In this document: piece by piece, positions 1-8,283 of the stretch | How the letters are laid out: each line of letters opens with the position of its first letter | Numbering within the stretch: position 1 is the stretch's first letter | NCBI RefSeq assembly: GCF_003071365.1 | Contig: NZ_CP028960.1 | Span: forward strand, 930,001-994,000 | Origin: Methyloceanibacter sp. wino2 | GTDB lineage: Bacteria; Pseudomonadota; Alphaproteobacteria; Rhizobiales; Methyloligellaceae | Reading direction: 5' to 3' | Length of the DNA stretch: 64,000 nucleotides | Translations under genes and position numbers: made by a program | Notes under the pieces: generated by a model | Told to the model about the DNA's origin: nothing | Databases searched by the model: none | What the model saw: the letters and a program-made list of their open reading frames with translations, nothing else

Positions 1-539
1 TCGCTCTTGATCGGCGGCTCGTCGACCGATAGCGACCCAACAATCTCCATTGCGGTGTCGAACTTCTTCTGATTGTCACCCGCCGTGAGGGCGTCGTACC
101 ACCGTTTTCCGATCTCGGTGGACAGGATCTCCTGATCACCGCTCAGCAATTGCGGCATCAGCCCGTACATCTCCGCGTGATCGGCAATCACGAGGAAGTC
201 GAGCGGACGGGAAAGCTTCGCGCGCAGCCCGTGGGTCGTGGTGACCTCCTCGCCCCGCGCAAAGCGAAAGGCGTCCTCCTGGCCGATGCGATTCATGGTT
301 CCGGCATCGACCGAGACAGCCGTGTGCAGATGGGTGTCACCCCAATAGACCTTGGTGGGAAAGTTGCGGCCCGCATAGGGAGAGAATTGAGGCGGCGTGA
401 TCTCTGCCACGCCTTCCTTCGTCGGGAGTTGAATGACCTCCCGCGTGACCGATTCCGGCTCGGCGAGAGTCGCCCCGGCAAACAAGCATCCTGCGAACAG
501 TGCGAGCCCGGATGTGATCAATGATGCATTTGACTTCAT
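1..539 (-). CDS. DUF3604 family protein (N-terminal part, cut by window edge)
   Basis: Only the first 179 codons lie in the window; the reading frame is still open at base 1. The start is the ATG at 539. The first 30 or so residues look like a Sec signal peptide (MKSNASLITSGLALFAGCLF... then a LAEPES-like processing region), so the protein is probably exported. Two motifs identify the family: VYWGDTHLHT near residue 80 and DFLVIADHAEMYGLM near residue 130. Both are characteristic of DUF3604 proteins, which resemble PHP-type metal-dependent phosphoesterases; their histidines and aspartates are likely metal ligands. The substrate is unknown. The gene starts 45 bases after the stop of the beta-barrel gene on the same strand, so the two are probably cotranscribed. 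Confidence 0.85.
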   Translation of the reverse strand, partial: MKSNASLITSGLALFAGCLFAGATLAEPESVTREVIQLPTKEGVAEITPPQFSPYAGRNFPTKVYWGDTHLHTAVSVDAGTMNRIGQEDAFRFARGEEVTTTHGLRAKLSRPLDFLVIADHAEMYGLMPQLLSGDQEILSTEIGKRWYDALTAGDNQKKFDTAMEIVGSLSVDEPPIKS

Positions 540-584
540 GATCTCCTCCTCAGATGTACGGTCGATTATTTTTTGGGGGTCCGT

Positions 585-1391
585 TTATCCTCCCGTGGGA
601 AACAGCAGTTGCACCTGGAAGCGGGCCTGCCAGTCGGGACCGCCTTCCGGCGTGATGACGTTGTCGTAGGCCTGGAGCGACATGTTCACGGGCTGGGAGC
701 CGATGTTGAACACGCGGCCCATGCCGCCGCCGAGCGGCACCGTCCACTGATTGTCCGCTGACGCCTCCCAATTGGCGGTCATGATCGGCGCGGAGGTGAG
801 ATACCAGCCGTGCTTCAAATTGTAGTTCACGAAGTACTGGAACAGGAACGCGTTCACGTCCGGATCGCTCGAGTCGCCGGCGAACGACCAGATGTTGTTG
901 ACGAGCGCGCCGACCACCCATTTGCCCGGTGTCCAAACGATGGCCGCCGTCGGCCCCGCGCCCCACTTCTCAGGCCCGAGGCTGCTATCCGTGGCCGTCG
1001 GCAGCAGGAACGTTGGACCGGCGCCGACCATGAGCGTCGGGCTGACCTGATTGACGAAGAAGAAGCTCGGATTGAAGTTGCCGAGACCGAAATCGCTTTC
1101 GTCGCCTTGATAGACCGCCGGCTGATACACCACCGGCAAGATCCAGCGCGTCACCAGATTCCAGTCCTCGTTCAGCTCAAACGGGATCACCGGCTGGATG
1201 TTCAGGATGTTCTGGTCGTAGTCGTACGGCCCGACATTGAAATTCGTGTTGTTCTGGAACGGGACCGAGATCAGGTTGGCGATGGGGTTCTGAGCTTGCT
1301 GCGCGAGGTTGCCGCCATCTTGAGCAGCTGCGGGCAAGGACAGCAAAACGACGCTTGCGGCAATGGCCGCATAGCTACGGAACCCCACCAT
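585..1391 (-). CDS. Putative outer-membrane beta-barrel protein (transporter / phenol MetA-pathway-like family)
   Basis: About 268 residues. I chose the ATG at 1391 because GGAGG lies just upstream of it; a GTG at 1403 in the same frame overlaps that ribosome binding site. Residues 1-24 form a signal peptide ending in LPAAAQ. The mature part has alternating hydrophobic and aromatic strands (for example NPSFFFVNQVSP, LMVGAGPTFLLPTAT, MSLQAYDNV) and ends in QVQLLFPTGG. This resembles the outer-membrane family often annotated as transporter, neuromedin U or MetA-pathway of phenol degradation (PF13557-like). No cargo can be read from the sequence. It is the first gene of a likely two-gene unit with the DUF3604 gene downstream. 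Confidence 0.7.
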   Translation of the reverse strand: MVGFRSYAAIAASVVLLSLPAAAQDGGNLAQQAQNPIANLISVPFQNNTNFNVGPYDYDQNILNIQPVIPFELNEDWNLVTRWILPVVYQPAVYQGDESDFGLGNFNPSFFFVNQVSPTLMVGAGPTFLLPTATDSSLGPEKWGAGPTAAIVWTPGKWVVGALVNNIWSFAGDSSDPDVNAFLFQYFVNYNLKHGWYLTSAPIMTANWEASADNQWTVPLGGGMGRVFNIGSQPVNMSLQAYDNVITPEGGPDWQARFQVQLLFPTGG

Positions 1392-1735
1392 CGACGCCTC
1401 CACGTTCTTAGACTTGGCTCCCGTGGGAACCCTTTGACTCTACCATACTCCGGCGTAGGTGCACACGAACAGGCTGATGAAATGCAGCATGTTGGTCCCA
1501 AGACCGGGCGGGCACTGGCGGGACGTGGTGGTTACTGACCCCAGCCCAGGCCTACCTTTAGCGGCGGTGGGGGAGCCCGAGCGACTTGGCACGAGTCCTG
1601 AGATCGTTATGTAACGGCACGGTCGATACGTGGCAGGCAGGCTGCCAAGAACCGACTTAGGTCAGAGAAAACAACGCCCTGTGTCAAAACGTCTCATTGT
1701 TGCAGACTTAAGCAACACTGCAATCTTAACGAACT
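1392..1735. other. Intergenic region between divergent genes
   Basis: 344 bases separate the beta-barrel gene (leftward) from the DUF2946 copper-associated gene (rightward), so promoters for both must lie here. I checked for a cobalamin riboswitch because a TonB receptor lies downstream and saw no convincing B12 box. The only feature I can support is a short inverted repeat just before the DUF2946 start, listed separately. No open frame of credible length is present. Confidence 0.5.
1699..1716 (+). promoter_or_regulatory. Inverted repeat GTTGC-N8-GCAAC upstream of the DUF2946 / copper-receptor genes
   Basis: The arms GTTGC (1699-1703) and GCAAC (1712-1716) are perfect inverted repeats around AGACTTAA, and end 19 bases before the DUF2946 ATG. 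The size and position fit an operator for a dimeric regulator. It does not match a CueR-type motif that I recognise, so the regulator is unknown. A five-base arm can occur by chance. Confidence 0.35.
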
Positions 1736-2110
1736 ATGGGGGGATTTAGAAAAGGGAACTGGCGTCGCGTCGCCGGAGCTTTAGGGCTTCTGGGCGTACT
1801 TGTTTATGCCAGCCTCATCCCTGGCCACCTCGTTTCGCAGACTCTCACCGTCCTGGTCCAAGCGGAACTAGGCGTTGTCCCGTTCTGCCATCGCGGCGGC
1901 GGGGAACCCACGGACCAAACCAACAAAGACAAGAACTGTCCGTTCTGTCACGGCTACGCCAGCTTCATGGCCGCCGCGCCCACCGTCGCGGTCGCTTTCG
2001 TCGTGCCACCTCGCGTGGCCGAACGTGTCGCACCGGTTCAAGACGCTTTCCGTCTGCGACGCGCTGCGCTGACGCCGCAAAGCCGCGGCCCTCCTCAACT
2101 CTCCATCTGA
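1736..2110 (+). CDS. DUF2946 family protein (copper-associated)
   Basis: 124 residues. The N-terminus has one hydrophobic segment (about residues 12-32), consistent with a signal or anchor sequence. Two Cys-His pairs, PFCHRGG and CPFCHGYASF, bracket a hydrophilic loop; this Cys/His arrangement is typical of DUF2946 proteins and suggests metal binding. Such genes often sit beside TonB-dependent copper receptor genes, and here the receptor starts 64 bases downstream on the same strand. The biochemical role is not established; a periplasmic accessory to copper uptake is an inference from context. The Shine-Dalgarno sequence is weak. Confidence 0.75.
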   Translation: MGGFRKGNWRRVAGALGLLGVLVYASLIPGHLVSQTLTVLVQAELGVVPFCHRGGGEPTDQTNKDKNCPFCHGYASFMAAAPTVAVAFVVPPRVAERVAPVQDAFRLRRAALTPQSRGPPQLSI

Positions 2111-2174
2111 CATCGCGTGTTTCTTCGTGCCGGTGCGCCGGCGCGACCCACCTTGTTTGAATGGAGACATCATC

Positions 2175-4670
2175 ATGTCGGCTCATTGCCGTGCCGCGCT
2201 CCTATGCGCGTACCTAATCGGCTGCACCGCAGCACCTGCTCTCGCGCAGGAAACGACCACATCTGAAACATCGGGCACCGGGGAACCTGACTCTCTCCCC
2301 ACGGTGGAAGTGATCCAAGCGCCCGAGGCGCCGGCCACGCCGGCACGCCCTACGTCGACATCCAACCGGCCCGCGCCGGCGTCTACCCGGGGGACCGCGA
2401 CGGCGCGCAAGCCTGCGTCCACGCCAACGCGTACTCCGTCGCGCGCCCCGGCCGTGCCCGTGATGGCCGCGCCGTCACGCCCGAGCTTTGAGGAGGCGAC
2501 GGCGATCAGCCGTCCCGCCGCCATCTCGTCCAGCGTGCCGAGCGTCTCGACCGCTTGGCCGGTGACCAGCGACACCGCCTCCATGATGAGCCGCCTGCCA
2601 GGCGGTGACATCTACAGCGCAGGAGGCGTCTCGGGCCTCCCCGTGCTGAACGGGCTGGCCGCGGACCGGCTGAACTCGCAGATCGACGGTATGAGCCTGA
2701 TCGCGGCGTGCGCCAATCAGATGAACCCGCCGCTCTCCTACATCTCGCCGTCCCAGATCGGCAGCATCGACGTGTACTCCAACGTGGTGCCCGTCAGCGT
2801 CGGCGGCGACAGCATCGGCGGCGCCATCCTGGTGGAGCGGGCCCCGCCCGTCTTCGCCGCGCCTGGACAAGGGGTGATCACAAACGCCGAGGTCGGCGCC
2901 TATTACCGCAGCAATGGCGACGCCTTCGGCGGTAATGCCGCGGCCAGCGCAGCCGTACAGAATTTGGCGATCAGCTATACCGGATCCTACGAGAAGTCCG
3001 GCAACTACTCGGCCGGCGGCAACTTCAAAGACGCCGGTCCCGCCTTCATGTCGGTACCGAAGCATCCAGTCAAAGCGCCCTGGCTCGCGGCCGATGAAGT
3101 CGGTTCGACCGCTTACGAGGCGCAGAACCACAACATTGCCGTCGCTGCGCGCAATGAGAACCACCTGCTGCAATTCGATCTCGGCATCCAGAACATCCCG
3201 TACCAGAACTACCCGAACCAGCGGATGGACATGACCGAGAACGAAAGCATCATCGGCAACCTTCGCTATACCGGCGACTATGACTGGGGTGTGTTCGAGG
3301 CGCAGGTCTATCACCAGGACGTTCGCCACGAGATGAACTTCGGCGACGACAAACAGTTCTACTATCAGAACATGATGACGGGGATCGTTGCGCCGGGCAT
3401 GCCGATGAACACCGAAGCGCAGGACACCGGCGTCAAGCTCAAAGCCAGCATCGAGATGAACGAGCGGGACACGCTGCGTATCGGCGCCGAGTATCAGAAC
3501 TTCGACTACAGCGATAAGTGGCCAGCCTCACCGCGTAACCTTCCGCCCATGACGATGGCCATGATGGCACCGGACACGTTCTACAGCATCAACGACGGAC
3601 GGCGTGACCGCTACGACGTCTTTGCCGAGTGGGAAGCGCGGTGGAACCCGCAATGGACCACCGAGCTCGGCGTGCGCAGCGACACGGTTCAGACGGATAC
3701 CGGCCGAGTGCAAGGCTACAACGCCATGTACAACGCCGCGCCCCTGTTCCCTGCGACCACGTTCAACGACGCCGACCGCGAACGCACCGACCAGAACTGG
3801 GACGTGACGGCGGAGGCCATCTATACGCCGGACGAAACCAAGACCTATTCGTTCGGCTATTCGAAGAAGAGCCGCTCGCCCAATCTCTACGAGCGTTACT
3901 CTTGGTCGAACGTCACGATGGCCATGGAAATGATCGGGTGGTTCGGTGACGGCAACTACTATATCGGCAATCTCGACCTCGACCCGGAGGATGCGCATAC
4001 GTTCAGCGCCACCGCCGACTGGCACGATGCCAACGGCAAGAACCGCCTGGCCGTTACGCCGTACTACACGTACATCTCGAACTACATCGACGTACGCCGC
4101 TGTCCGACGTCTGTCTGCGGCGCCTCGCAGGCGGTCATCGACAGCCTGACGGCGACGGAGGGCTTCGTCTACCTTCAGTTCGTCAACCAGGATGCGCACA
4201 TGTACGGCGTCAATGTCTCCGGACACATGCTCCTGGCGGAGAACACGCCGTTCGGCTCGTTCACGGTGCGTGGACTTGCCGCCTATGTCGACGGCGTGAA
4301 CACCGTGACCGACGACGACCTCTACCACATCATGCCGATCAACGGGACGGTGGCGCTCGAGCAGACACTCGGCCGCTGGACCAACACGATCGAAGCGGAA
4401 ATGGTCGGGGCAAAAACGAAAGTCTCGCAGGTCCACAACGAGGTGGAGACCGGAGCCTATACGCTCTGGAACATCCGTAGCTCCTACGCGTGGAACAACT
4501 TCCGTGTCGATGTCGGCGTCGAGAACCTCTTTGACGAGTTCTACGACCTGCCGCTCGGCGGGCTCTATCTCGGACAGGGGGCAACCATGTCGGCCGATGG
4601 CGTTCCGTGGGGCATCGCGCTCCCGGGCCAGGGCCGGTCGTTCTACGTCGCGGCCAACATGAAGTTCTAG
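2175..4670 (+). CDS. oprC: TonB-dependent copper receptor, OprC-like
   Basis: 831 residues from the ATG at 2175, chosen because GGAG precedes it and because it opens a clean signal peptide (MSAHCRAALLCAYLIG to PALAQ). A Pro/Thr/Ala-rich linker (about residues 35-105) precedes the plug domain, which contains LPGGDIYSAGG, LNGLAADRLNSQIDGM, CANQMNPPLSYI and GGDSIGGAI. The barrel follows and ends in an aromatic-terminated strand (YVAANMKF). The plug motif C179-ANQ-M183 matches the CxxxM of the Pseudomonas OprC copper site, and H385-E-M387 in the barrel offers the partner HxM. Met clusters (MTMAMMAP, MTGIVAPGMPM, VTMAMEM) support a copper role. It most likely imports copper across the outer membrane using TonB energy. 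The DUF2946 gene lies directly upstream. Confidence 0.88.
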   Translation: MSAHCRAALLCAYLIGCTAAPALAQETTTSETSGTGEPDSLPTVEVIQAPEAPATPARPTSTSNRPAPASTRGTATARKPASTPTRTPSRAPAVPVMAAPSRPSFEEATAISRPAAISSSVPSVSTAWPVTSDTASMMSRLPGGDIYSAGGVSGLPVLNGLAADRLNSQIDGMSLIAACANQMNPPLSYISPSQIGSIDVYSNVVPVSVGGDSIGGAILVERAPPVFAAPGQGVITNAEVGAYYRSNGDAFGGNAAASAAVQNLAISYTGSYEKSGNYSAGGNFKDAGPAFMSVPKHPVKAPWLAADEVGSTAYEAQNHNIAVAARNENHLLQFDLGIQNIPYQNYPNQRMDMTENESIIGNLRYTGDYDWGVFEAQVYHQDVRHEMNFGDDKQFYYQNMMTGIVAPGMPMNTEAQDTGVKLKASIEMNERDTLRIGAEYQNFDYSDKWPASPRNLPPMTMAMMAPDTFYSINDGRRDRYDVFAEWEARWNPQWTTELGVRSDTVQTDTGRVQGYNAMYNAAPLFPATTFNDADRERTDQNWDVTAEAIYTPDETKTYSFGYSKKSRSPNLYERYSWSNVTMAMEMIGWFGDGNYYIGNLDLDPEDAHTFSATADWHDANGKNRLAVTPYYTYISNYIDVRRCPTSVCGASQAVIDSLTATEGFVYLQFVNQDAHMYGVNVSGHMLLAENTPFGSFTVRGLAAYVDGVNTVTDDDLYHIMPINGTVALEQTLGRWTNTIEAEMVGAKTKVSQVHNEVETGAYTLWNIRSSYAWNNFRVDVGVENLFDEFYDLPLGGLYLGQGATMSADGVPWGIALPGQGRSFYVAANMKF

Positions 4671-4696
4671 GCAAGAGTCCGAGAGAAGCCTCGAAG

Positions 4697-4726
4697 GCGC
4701 CCGCGTCGGACACCCGCCGCGGGCGC
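4697..4726 (+). terminator. Hairpin downstream of the copper receptor gene
   Basis: The arms GCGCCCGCG (4697-4705) and CGCGGGCGC (4718-4726) form a perfect 9-bp GC stem with a 12-base loop, followed by TTCT. It begins 27 bases after the receptor stop codon. The T-run is short, so termination may be weak. Confidence 0.55.
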
Positions 4727-4904
4727 TTCTCATCACGGCCAGACTGCGGCAAAGCGCCGGAATTCAGTCATATTTTGCGCAAGAACCGGTGTGAGCTTGG
4801 CCGCCCCATAAGGGGGCGCGGCCCGTTGGCCGTTCTGCTATCTTCCGGCTCCCCTGCGGTTGCCCCCGCTGGTTCGCACCGAAACATCAATCAGTACCCA
4901 ATTC

Positions 4905-5840
4905 ATGTCAGCCGAGCTCGCATTCAATCGAAACGCCGATGTCGACTATGGCGTGGCCGAAGACGTCGCCCCGGGCGTTCGGCGCATTGTGGCCAACAAT
5001 CCCGGCCCCTACACGTTTCTCGGCACGAACACCTATCTCGTCGGCACCGACGAGGTCGCGGTCATTGATCCAGGCCCCACGGACGAGGCCCATCTCGACG
5101 CCATCGCGCGCGCCACACGCGGCCAGCGCGTCAGCCACATCCTCATTACACACAGTCACCGGGACCACTGCGATGGCGCCCTGCCGTTGCAGCAGCGGCT
5201 CGGTGGCGAGATCGTCGCTTACGGCCCGACCGGGACCACGCGCGGTGCGGTCGCGCCGGGACTTGGCGACGGCTTCGTCGACGCCGCCTTCAAACCGGAC
5301 ACGCCCGTCGCGGACGGCGACACGATCAAGGGCCGCGGCTTCGCCCTGGACGTGCTGCATATGCCCGGACACGCGCCCGACCATTTGTGCTTCGCCCTGA
5401 TCGGTGAGCGCACCGTCTTTACCGGCGATCATGTGATGGGGTGGAACACGACGGTCATCGCGCCGCCCGAAGGCAGCATGGCGGACTTCCTCGGGTCGCT
5501 TCAGCGCCTAGCGCAACGGCACGACAAGGTCTTCTTCCCGGGGCACGGCGGACGCATCGAAACCCCGCGCCGGGTCGTGCGGGCGTACATGACTCACAGG
5601 CTGTGGCGTGAGCAGACGATCCTCGCCTGCGTCGATGAGGGCGTGAACACGATCCCCCGCATCGTGGCGCGGCTGTATGGCGGGCTCGATGCGAACCTGA
5701 AGGTTGCCGCCGCGCTGTCGGTTCTGGCGCATCTGGAATTCTTGAAGGAGCGTGGCATCGTCACGGCCGAGGGCGCGACCGAAGGGCTTAGCGCCTTCTA
5801 TATACGCGCCGCTTCCGGCTCCGACGCTTCTTCTTCTTGA
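4905..5840 (+). CDS. MBL-fold metallo-hydrolase
   Basis: 311 residues from the ATG at 4905 (an earlier in-frame start at 4860 is possible). The metal-binding signature HSHRDH (HxHxDH) lies near residue 85. Further metallo-beta-lactamase-fold elements follow: DVLHMPGHAPDHLCF, FTGDHVMGWN and FFPGHGG. The C-terminal 80 or so residues (from RVVRAYMTHRLWREQ) resemble the winged-helix extension of LACTB2-like proteins. It is probably a cytoplasmic two-metal hydrolase; the substrate could be a thioester or a nucleic acid and cannot be fixed from sequence. The last 53 bases overlap the convergent DUF1499 gene. Confidence 0.85.
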   Translation: MSAELAFNRNADVDYGVAEDVAPGVRRIVANNPGPYTFLGTNTYLVGTDEVAVIDPGPTDEAHLDAIARATRGQRVSHILITHSHRDHCDGALPLQQRLGGEIVAYGPTGTTRGAVAPGLGDGFVDAAFKPDTPVADGDTIKGRGFALDVLHMPGHAPDHLCFALIGERTVFTGDHVMGWNTTVIAPPEGSMADFLGSLQRLAQRHDKVFFPGHGGRIETPRRVVRAYMTHRLWREQTILACVDEGVNTIPRIVARLYGGLDANLKVAAALSVLAHLEFLKERGIVTAEGATEGLSAFYIRAASGSDASSS

Positions 5841-6705
5841 CCTGTTTCGCCGGCGCCGCGACGGGCTCTTCCTCGGGCTCTGCCGCGGTCTGTTCGAGAA
5901 CCGTCGTCTCGCCCTTCTCCAGCGCGGTGTTGACCTCGTCCTCGAAGGCCCTGATGCGCTCCGCGTTGGCGCCGAGGTCGCTGCGGCCGTAGCGCGAGGC
6001 GGAGCGGATATCGACGACCGCCGACGTGTCGTCGCCCTTGACCCGCACCACCAGATCGTCGGTGAAGCCCATGATCAGCGACGTGTCGGTCGCCTCGATG
6101 CGGCCGACGCCGCTCTCCCCCGGCGCCTCGTTGACGACGACGGTCCAGCCGAGCTGCTTCACCGCTTCGTTCACGACGGTAAAGACGGCGCCCGCGGGCC
6201 GGTCCACGATGATCGGACCGATATCCTCGTACGCCTCCGCCTGAAGCTGCACCTGCTCGGCCGATGGGTTCCCAAGGGGGTTGGCGTCGCGCGGCCGCTG
6301 TTCCAGAAGCACCGTGTACTGCAGCGGATCCTCCGGCGATGTCTGGATGTCGGTAAGTTCCGGCAGGAGAAACGCCTGCGACAGGAAATAGGCCGGCAGC
6401 GCCAGTCCGATCAGGCCGACGATGATCGCCGCGAAGTCGTTGGTCGCACCGGTCTGTCCGCCAAACCAGATGCGGATCAATGAGACGACCGCGATCAAAA
6501 CCGCCAGCCCGAGGCCAACGATGCACACGGCGATCAGATTGATGGCCGCCGGCGTGCTCAGTTCGAAAAAGCGATGCAGAATGGCCGTGAGAATCAGGAG
6601 CTGCAGGAAGAACACGGCGATCCGGCGCGCCCAGCGGGCCTCGTGCGCTTCCTTCACCACGTAGCGCGCGGTGGCAAAGCGTTCGATTGTGTCTTCCGCG
6701 GTCAC
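5788..6705 (-). CDS. DUF1499 domain-containing membrane protein
   Basis: 305 residues. Three hydrophobic segments lie in the first 130 residues (IAVFFLQLLILTAIL, INLIAVCIVGLGLAVLIAVV, FAAIIVGLIGLALPAYFL). A soluble DUF1499 domain follows (about residues 140-260, with YTVLLEQRP, GWTVVVNEAPGESGVGRIEATDT and DIRSASRYGRSDLGANAERIRAF). The tail is acidic and then very basic (KKKKRRSRKRR). The family function is unknown; the soluble part probably faces the periplasm or cytoplasm next to the membrane. The 3' end overlaps the convergent hydrolase gene by 53 bases, and pdxH lies upstream on the same strand with a 50-base gap. Confidence 0.85.
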   Translation of the reverse strand: MTAEDTIERFATARYVVKEAHEARWARRIAVFFLQLLILTAILHRFFELSTPAAINLIAVCIVGLGLAVLIAVVSLIRIWFGGQTGATNDFAAIIVGLIGLALPAYFLSQAFLLPELTDIQTSPEDPLQYTVLLEQRPRDANPLGNPSAEQVQLQAEAYEDIGPIIVDRPAGAVFTVVNEAVKQLGWTVVVNEAPGESGVGRIEATDTSLIMGFTDDLVVRVKGDDTSAVVDIRSASRYGRSDLGANAERIRAFEDEVNTALEKGETTVLEQTAAEPEEEPVAAPAKQVKKKKRRSRKRRVYRRR

Positions 6706-6755
6706 GTTATGTCGTCCTCATGCGCATCCGGCTTGCTGCGATAACACAATTCGGC

Positions 6756-7364
6756 TCACGGATTGAGGCGCGTTTTTGTCCAGGCGCCGTCCAGCGTGTC
6801 CCGGCGGAACACGATCCGGTCGTGCAGCCGGTACTCCCCGTTCTGCCAGAACTCGATCTCCACCGGGCGCACTCGGTAGCCGCGCCAATACTCTGGCCGC
6901 GTCACCTCGCGTCCGTCAAATTCGTCCGTATAGCGCGCCACCGCTTCTTCCAACGCCGCGCGGCTCTCCAGGGGTCGCGATTGCTGAGATGCCCAGGCGC
7001 CGACACGGCTCTGCGGATGACGGGTCGCGAAATAGGCGTCCGCTTCGGCCTCTGTCGTAGGCTCGACGGGCCCGCGCACGCGGATCTGCCGGCCGAGGCT
7101 CTTCCAGTAGAAAAGCAGCGCTGCCTTCGGGTTGACGGCAAGTTCGCCGCCCTTGGCGCTGCCGCAGTTCGTGTAGAACACGAAGCCGCGCTCGTCGGCG
7201 CCCTTCAAGAGAATCATCCGAACATTCGGAAGCCCGTCCGCGTCTGCCGTGGCCACTGCCATCGCCTCCGGATCGGCAGGTTCGGTTTTTTCTGCCTCCG
7301 TGAGCCAGGTCTGGAACAGGGCGAAAGGGTCGTTTGCGACCGTGAAGTCTTGATTGTCCATCAT
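6756..7364 (-). CDS. pdxH: Pyridoxamine 5'-phosphate oxidase
   Basis: 202 residues, the usual size. This FMN enzyme oxidises pyridoxine or pyridoxamine 5'-phosphate to pyridoxal 5'-phosphate in the cytoplasm. Family motifs are clear: NVRMILLKGADERGFVFYTN (FMN and substrate contacts), AALLFYWKSLGRQIRVRGPVE, ATRHPQSRVGAWASQQSRPL, and the C-terminal block EYWRGYRVRP..IEFWQ..YRLHDRIVFRR. It is the first gene of a leftward pair with the DUF1499 gene. Confidence 0.95.
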   Translation of the reverse strand: MMDNQDFTVANDPFALFQTWLTEAEKTEPADPEAMAVATADADGLPNVRMILLKGADERGFVFYTNCGSAKGGELAVNPKAALLFYWKSLGRQIRVRGPVEPTTEAEADAYFATRHPQSRVGAWASQQSRPLESRAALEEAVARYTDEFDGREVTRPEYWRGYRVRPVEIEFWQNGEYRLHDRIVFRRDTLDGAWTKTRLNP

Positions 7365-7522
7365 ATTTTGCCAGTCACTCCGCCCGGCCGCGCCGCCGAA
7401 AAACTTCCCAGCACGATACGGGCATTTACGTTTTCCTCACCCTGATAGGCCAGGATCGGTCGTGTTGATAGTGGGCGCGGGGGGATTTCAGTATCCGCGT
7501 CAGTATTTGGGGACGGTTTGTT

Positions 7523-7969
7523 ATGCGTACGTTCCATTGGAACGCCCCTATCAAGGGGGCGGGGGCTCTCGTGTTGTGTGTATTGCTCCCCGCCCTCATT
7601 CCTCTCAAGGCAGAGGATCGCGGGGCACATGTCGTGGTGCCGGTCTTCAAGACCGTGACGCCGAAAACCGTGACGGAGCCGAACAGCCCGCTCACGGAAC
7701 TTAAAACCACTCTTGATCGTTCAGATAGGGAAGTCGCGCTTCGGGCCCTGCAAATGGCCCTGACGGAGCTTGGCGACGGGGCGACCCTCGTATGGCGGCG
7801 GCAAGCCACCAAACTCGCGGGCCGGATCAAGCCCCTCTCCGTGTTCCGGGACGAGCACGGCCGCTTGTGCCGCACGGTTCTCTATTCGTTGAGCCGCAGC
7901 GGCAAGGAAAACGAGATCGAAGGCGTTGCCTGCCGGTCGCCAGACGGTCACTGGGCCATCGCCGGATAG
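7523..7969 (+). CDS. Exported surface-antigen-like protein
   Basis: 148 residues with an N-terminal signal peptide (about residues 1-30, ALVLCVLLPALIPLKAED). The C-terminal half, with RDEHGRLCR, GKENEIEGVACR and SPDGHWAIAG, resembles the C-terminal domain of alphaproteobacterial surface-antigen proteins (COG4520 / 17 kDa antigen relatives). The two cysteines in that domain could form a disulfide. It has no lipobox that I can see. The function is unknown; a role at the cell envelope is inferred. A 62-residue gene follows after 8 bases, so the two are probably cotranscribed. Confidence 0.65.
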   Translation: MRTFHWNAPIKGAGALVLCVLLPALIPLKAEDRGAHVVVPVFKTVTPKTVTEPNSPLTELKTTLDRSDREVALRALQMALTELGDGATLVWRRQATKLAGRIKPLSVFRDEHGRLCRTVLYSLSRSGKENEIEGVACRSPDGHWAIAG

Positions 7970-7977
7970 AGGGTTTT

Positions 7978-8166
7978 ATGTCCGAGAGTTACGTCGTTAC
8001 CGAAACCACCACGCCGCTTCGCGCCGAAGCGGTCACGGAAAAACCAAAAGCGGGCGCTCGCTTCACCCCGCTGCGGTCCGCAATCGTCGTGCGGGACCGC
8101 GACGTTCCCGCGGATGCCGGAGAGACGCTTTCCCCGCTCGTGCCGGTAAGGCGCGACCACACCTAA
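7978..8166 (+). CDS. Hypothetical small protein (62 aa)
   Basis: The ATG at 7978 follows the stop of the surface-antigen-like gene by 8 bases. The protein is hydrophilic, with no membrane segment and no cysteines, and starts MSESYVVTETTTPL. I do not recognise a family. The tight spacing to the upstream gene and its codon usage favour a real gene, but the size makes this uncertain. Confidence 0.45.
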   Translation: MSESYVVTETTTPLRAEAVTEKPKAGARFTPLRSAIVVRDRDVPADAGETLSPLVPVRRDHT

Positions 8167-8191
8167 GACTTCGCCCCCCCCCGCCCGTCAG

Positions 8192-8247
8192 CACCGGGCT
8201 GGTCCTGCCGAATCGGCGAAAGCCCTTTCGGCGAGGCCAGCCCGGTG
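8192..8247. repeat. Long imperfect hairpin between the 62-aa gene and fabI
   Basis: Outer arms CACCGGGCTGG (8192-8202) and CCAGCCCGGTG (8237-8247) are perfect 11-bp inverted repeats. Inside, CCTGCCGAA (8204-8212) pairs with TTCGGCGAGG (8227-8236) with a small bulge, which gives a stem of about 20 bp around TCGGCGAAAGCCC. There is no T-run, so this is not a classical terminator. It could be a Rho-independent-like stop, a processing site or a dispersed repeat. A run of nine C lies just upstream. Confidence 0.55.
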
Positions 8248-8283
8248 TATAAGAGGCCCCCAGATTAGTCTGAAGGAGGGCTT

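Noticed and set aside
1392-1735. Cobalamin riboswitch upstream of the TonB receptor unit
   Set aside because: I found no convincing B12 box or paired elements, and receptor motifs point to copper rather than cobalamin.
4905-5840. Antibiotic-resistance metallo-beta-lactamase
   Set aside because: There is no signal peptide, and the C-terminal winged-helix-like extension fits LACTB2-type housekeeping hydrolases.
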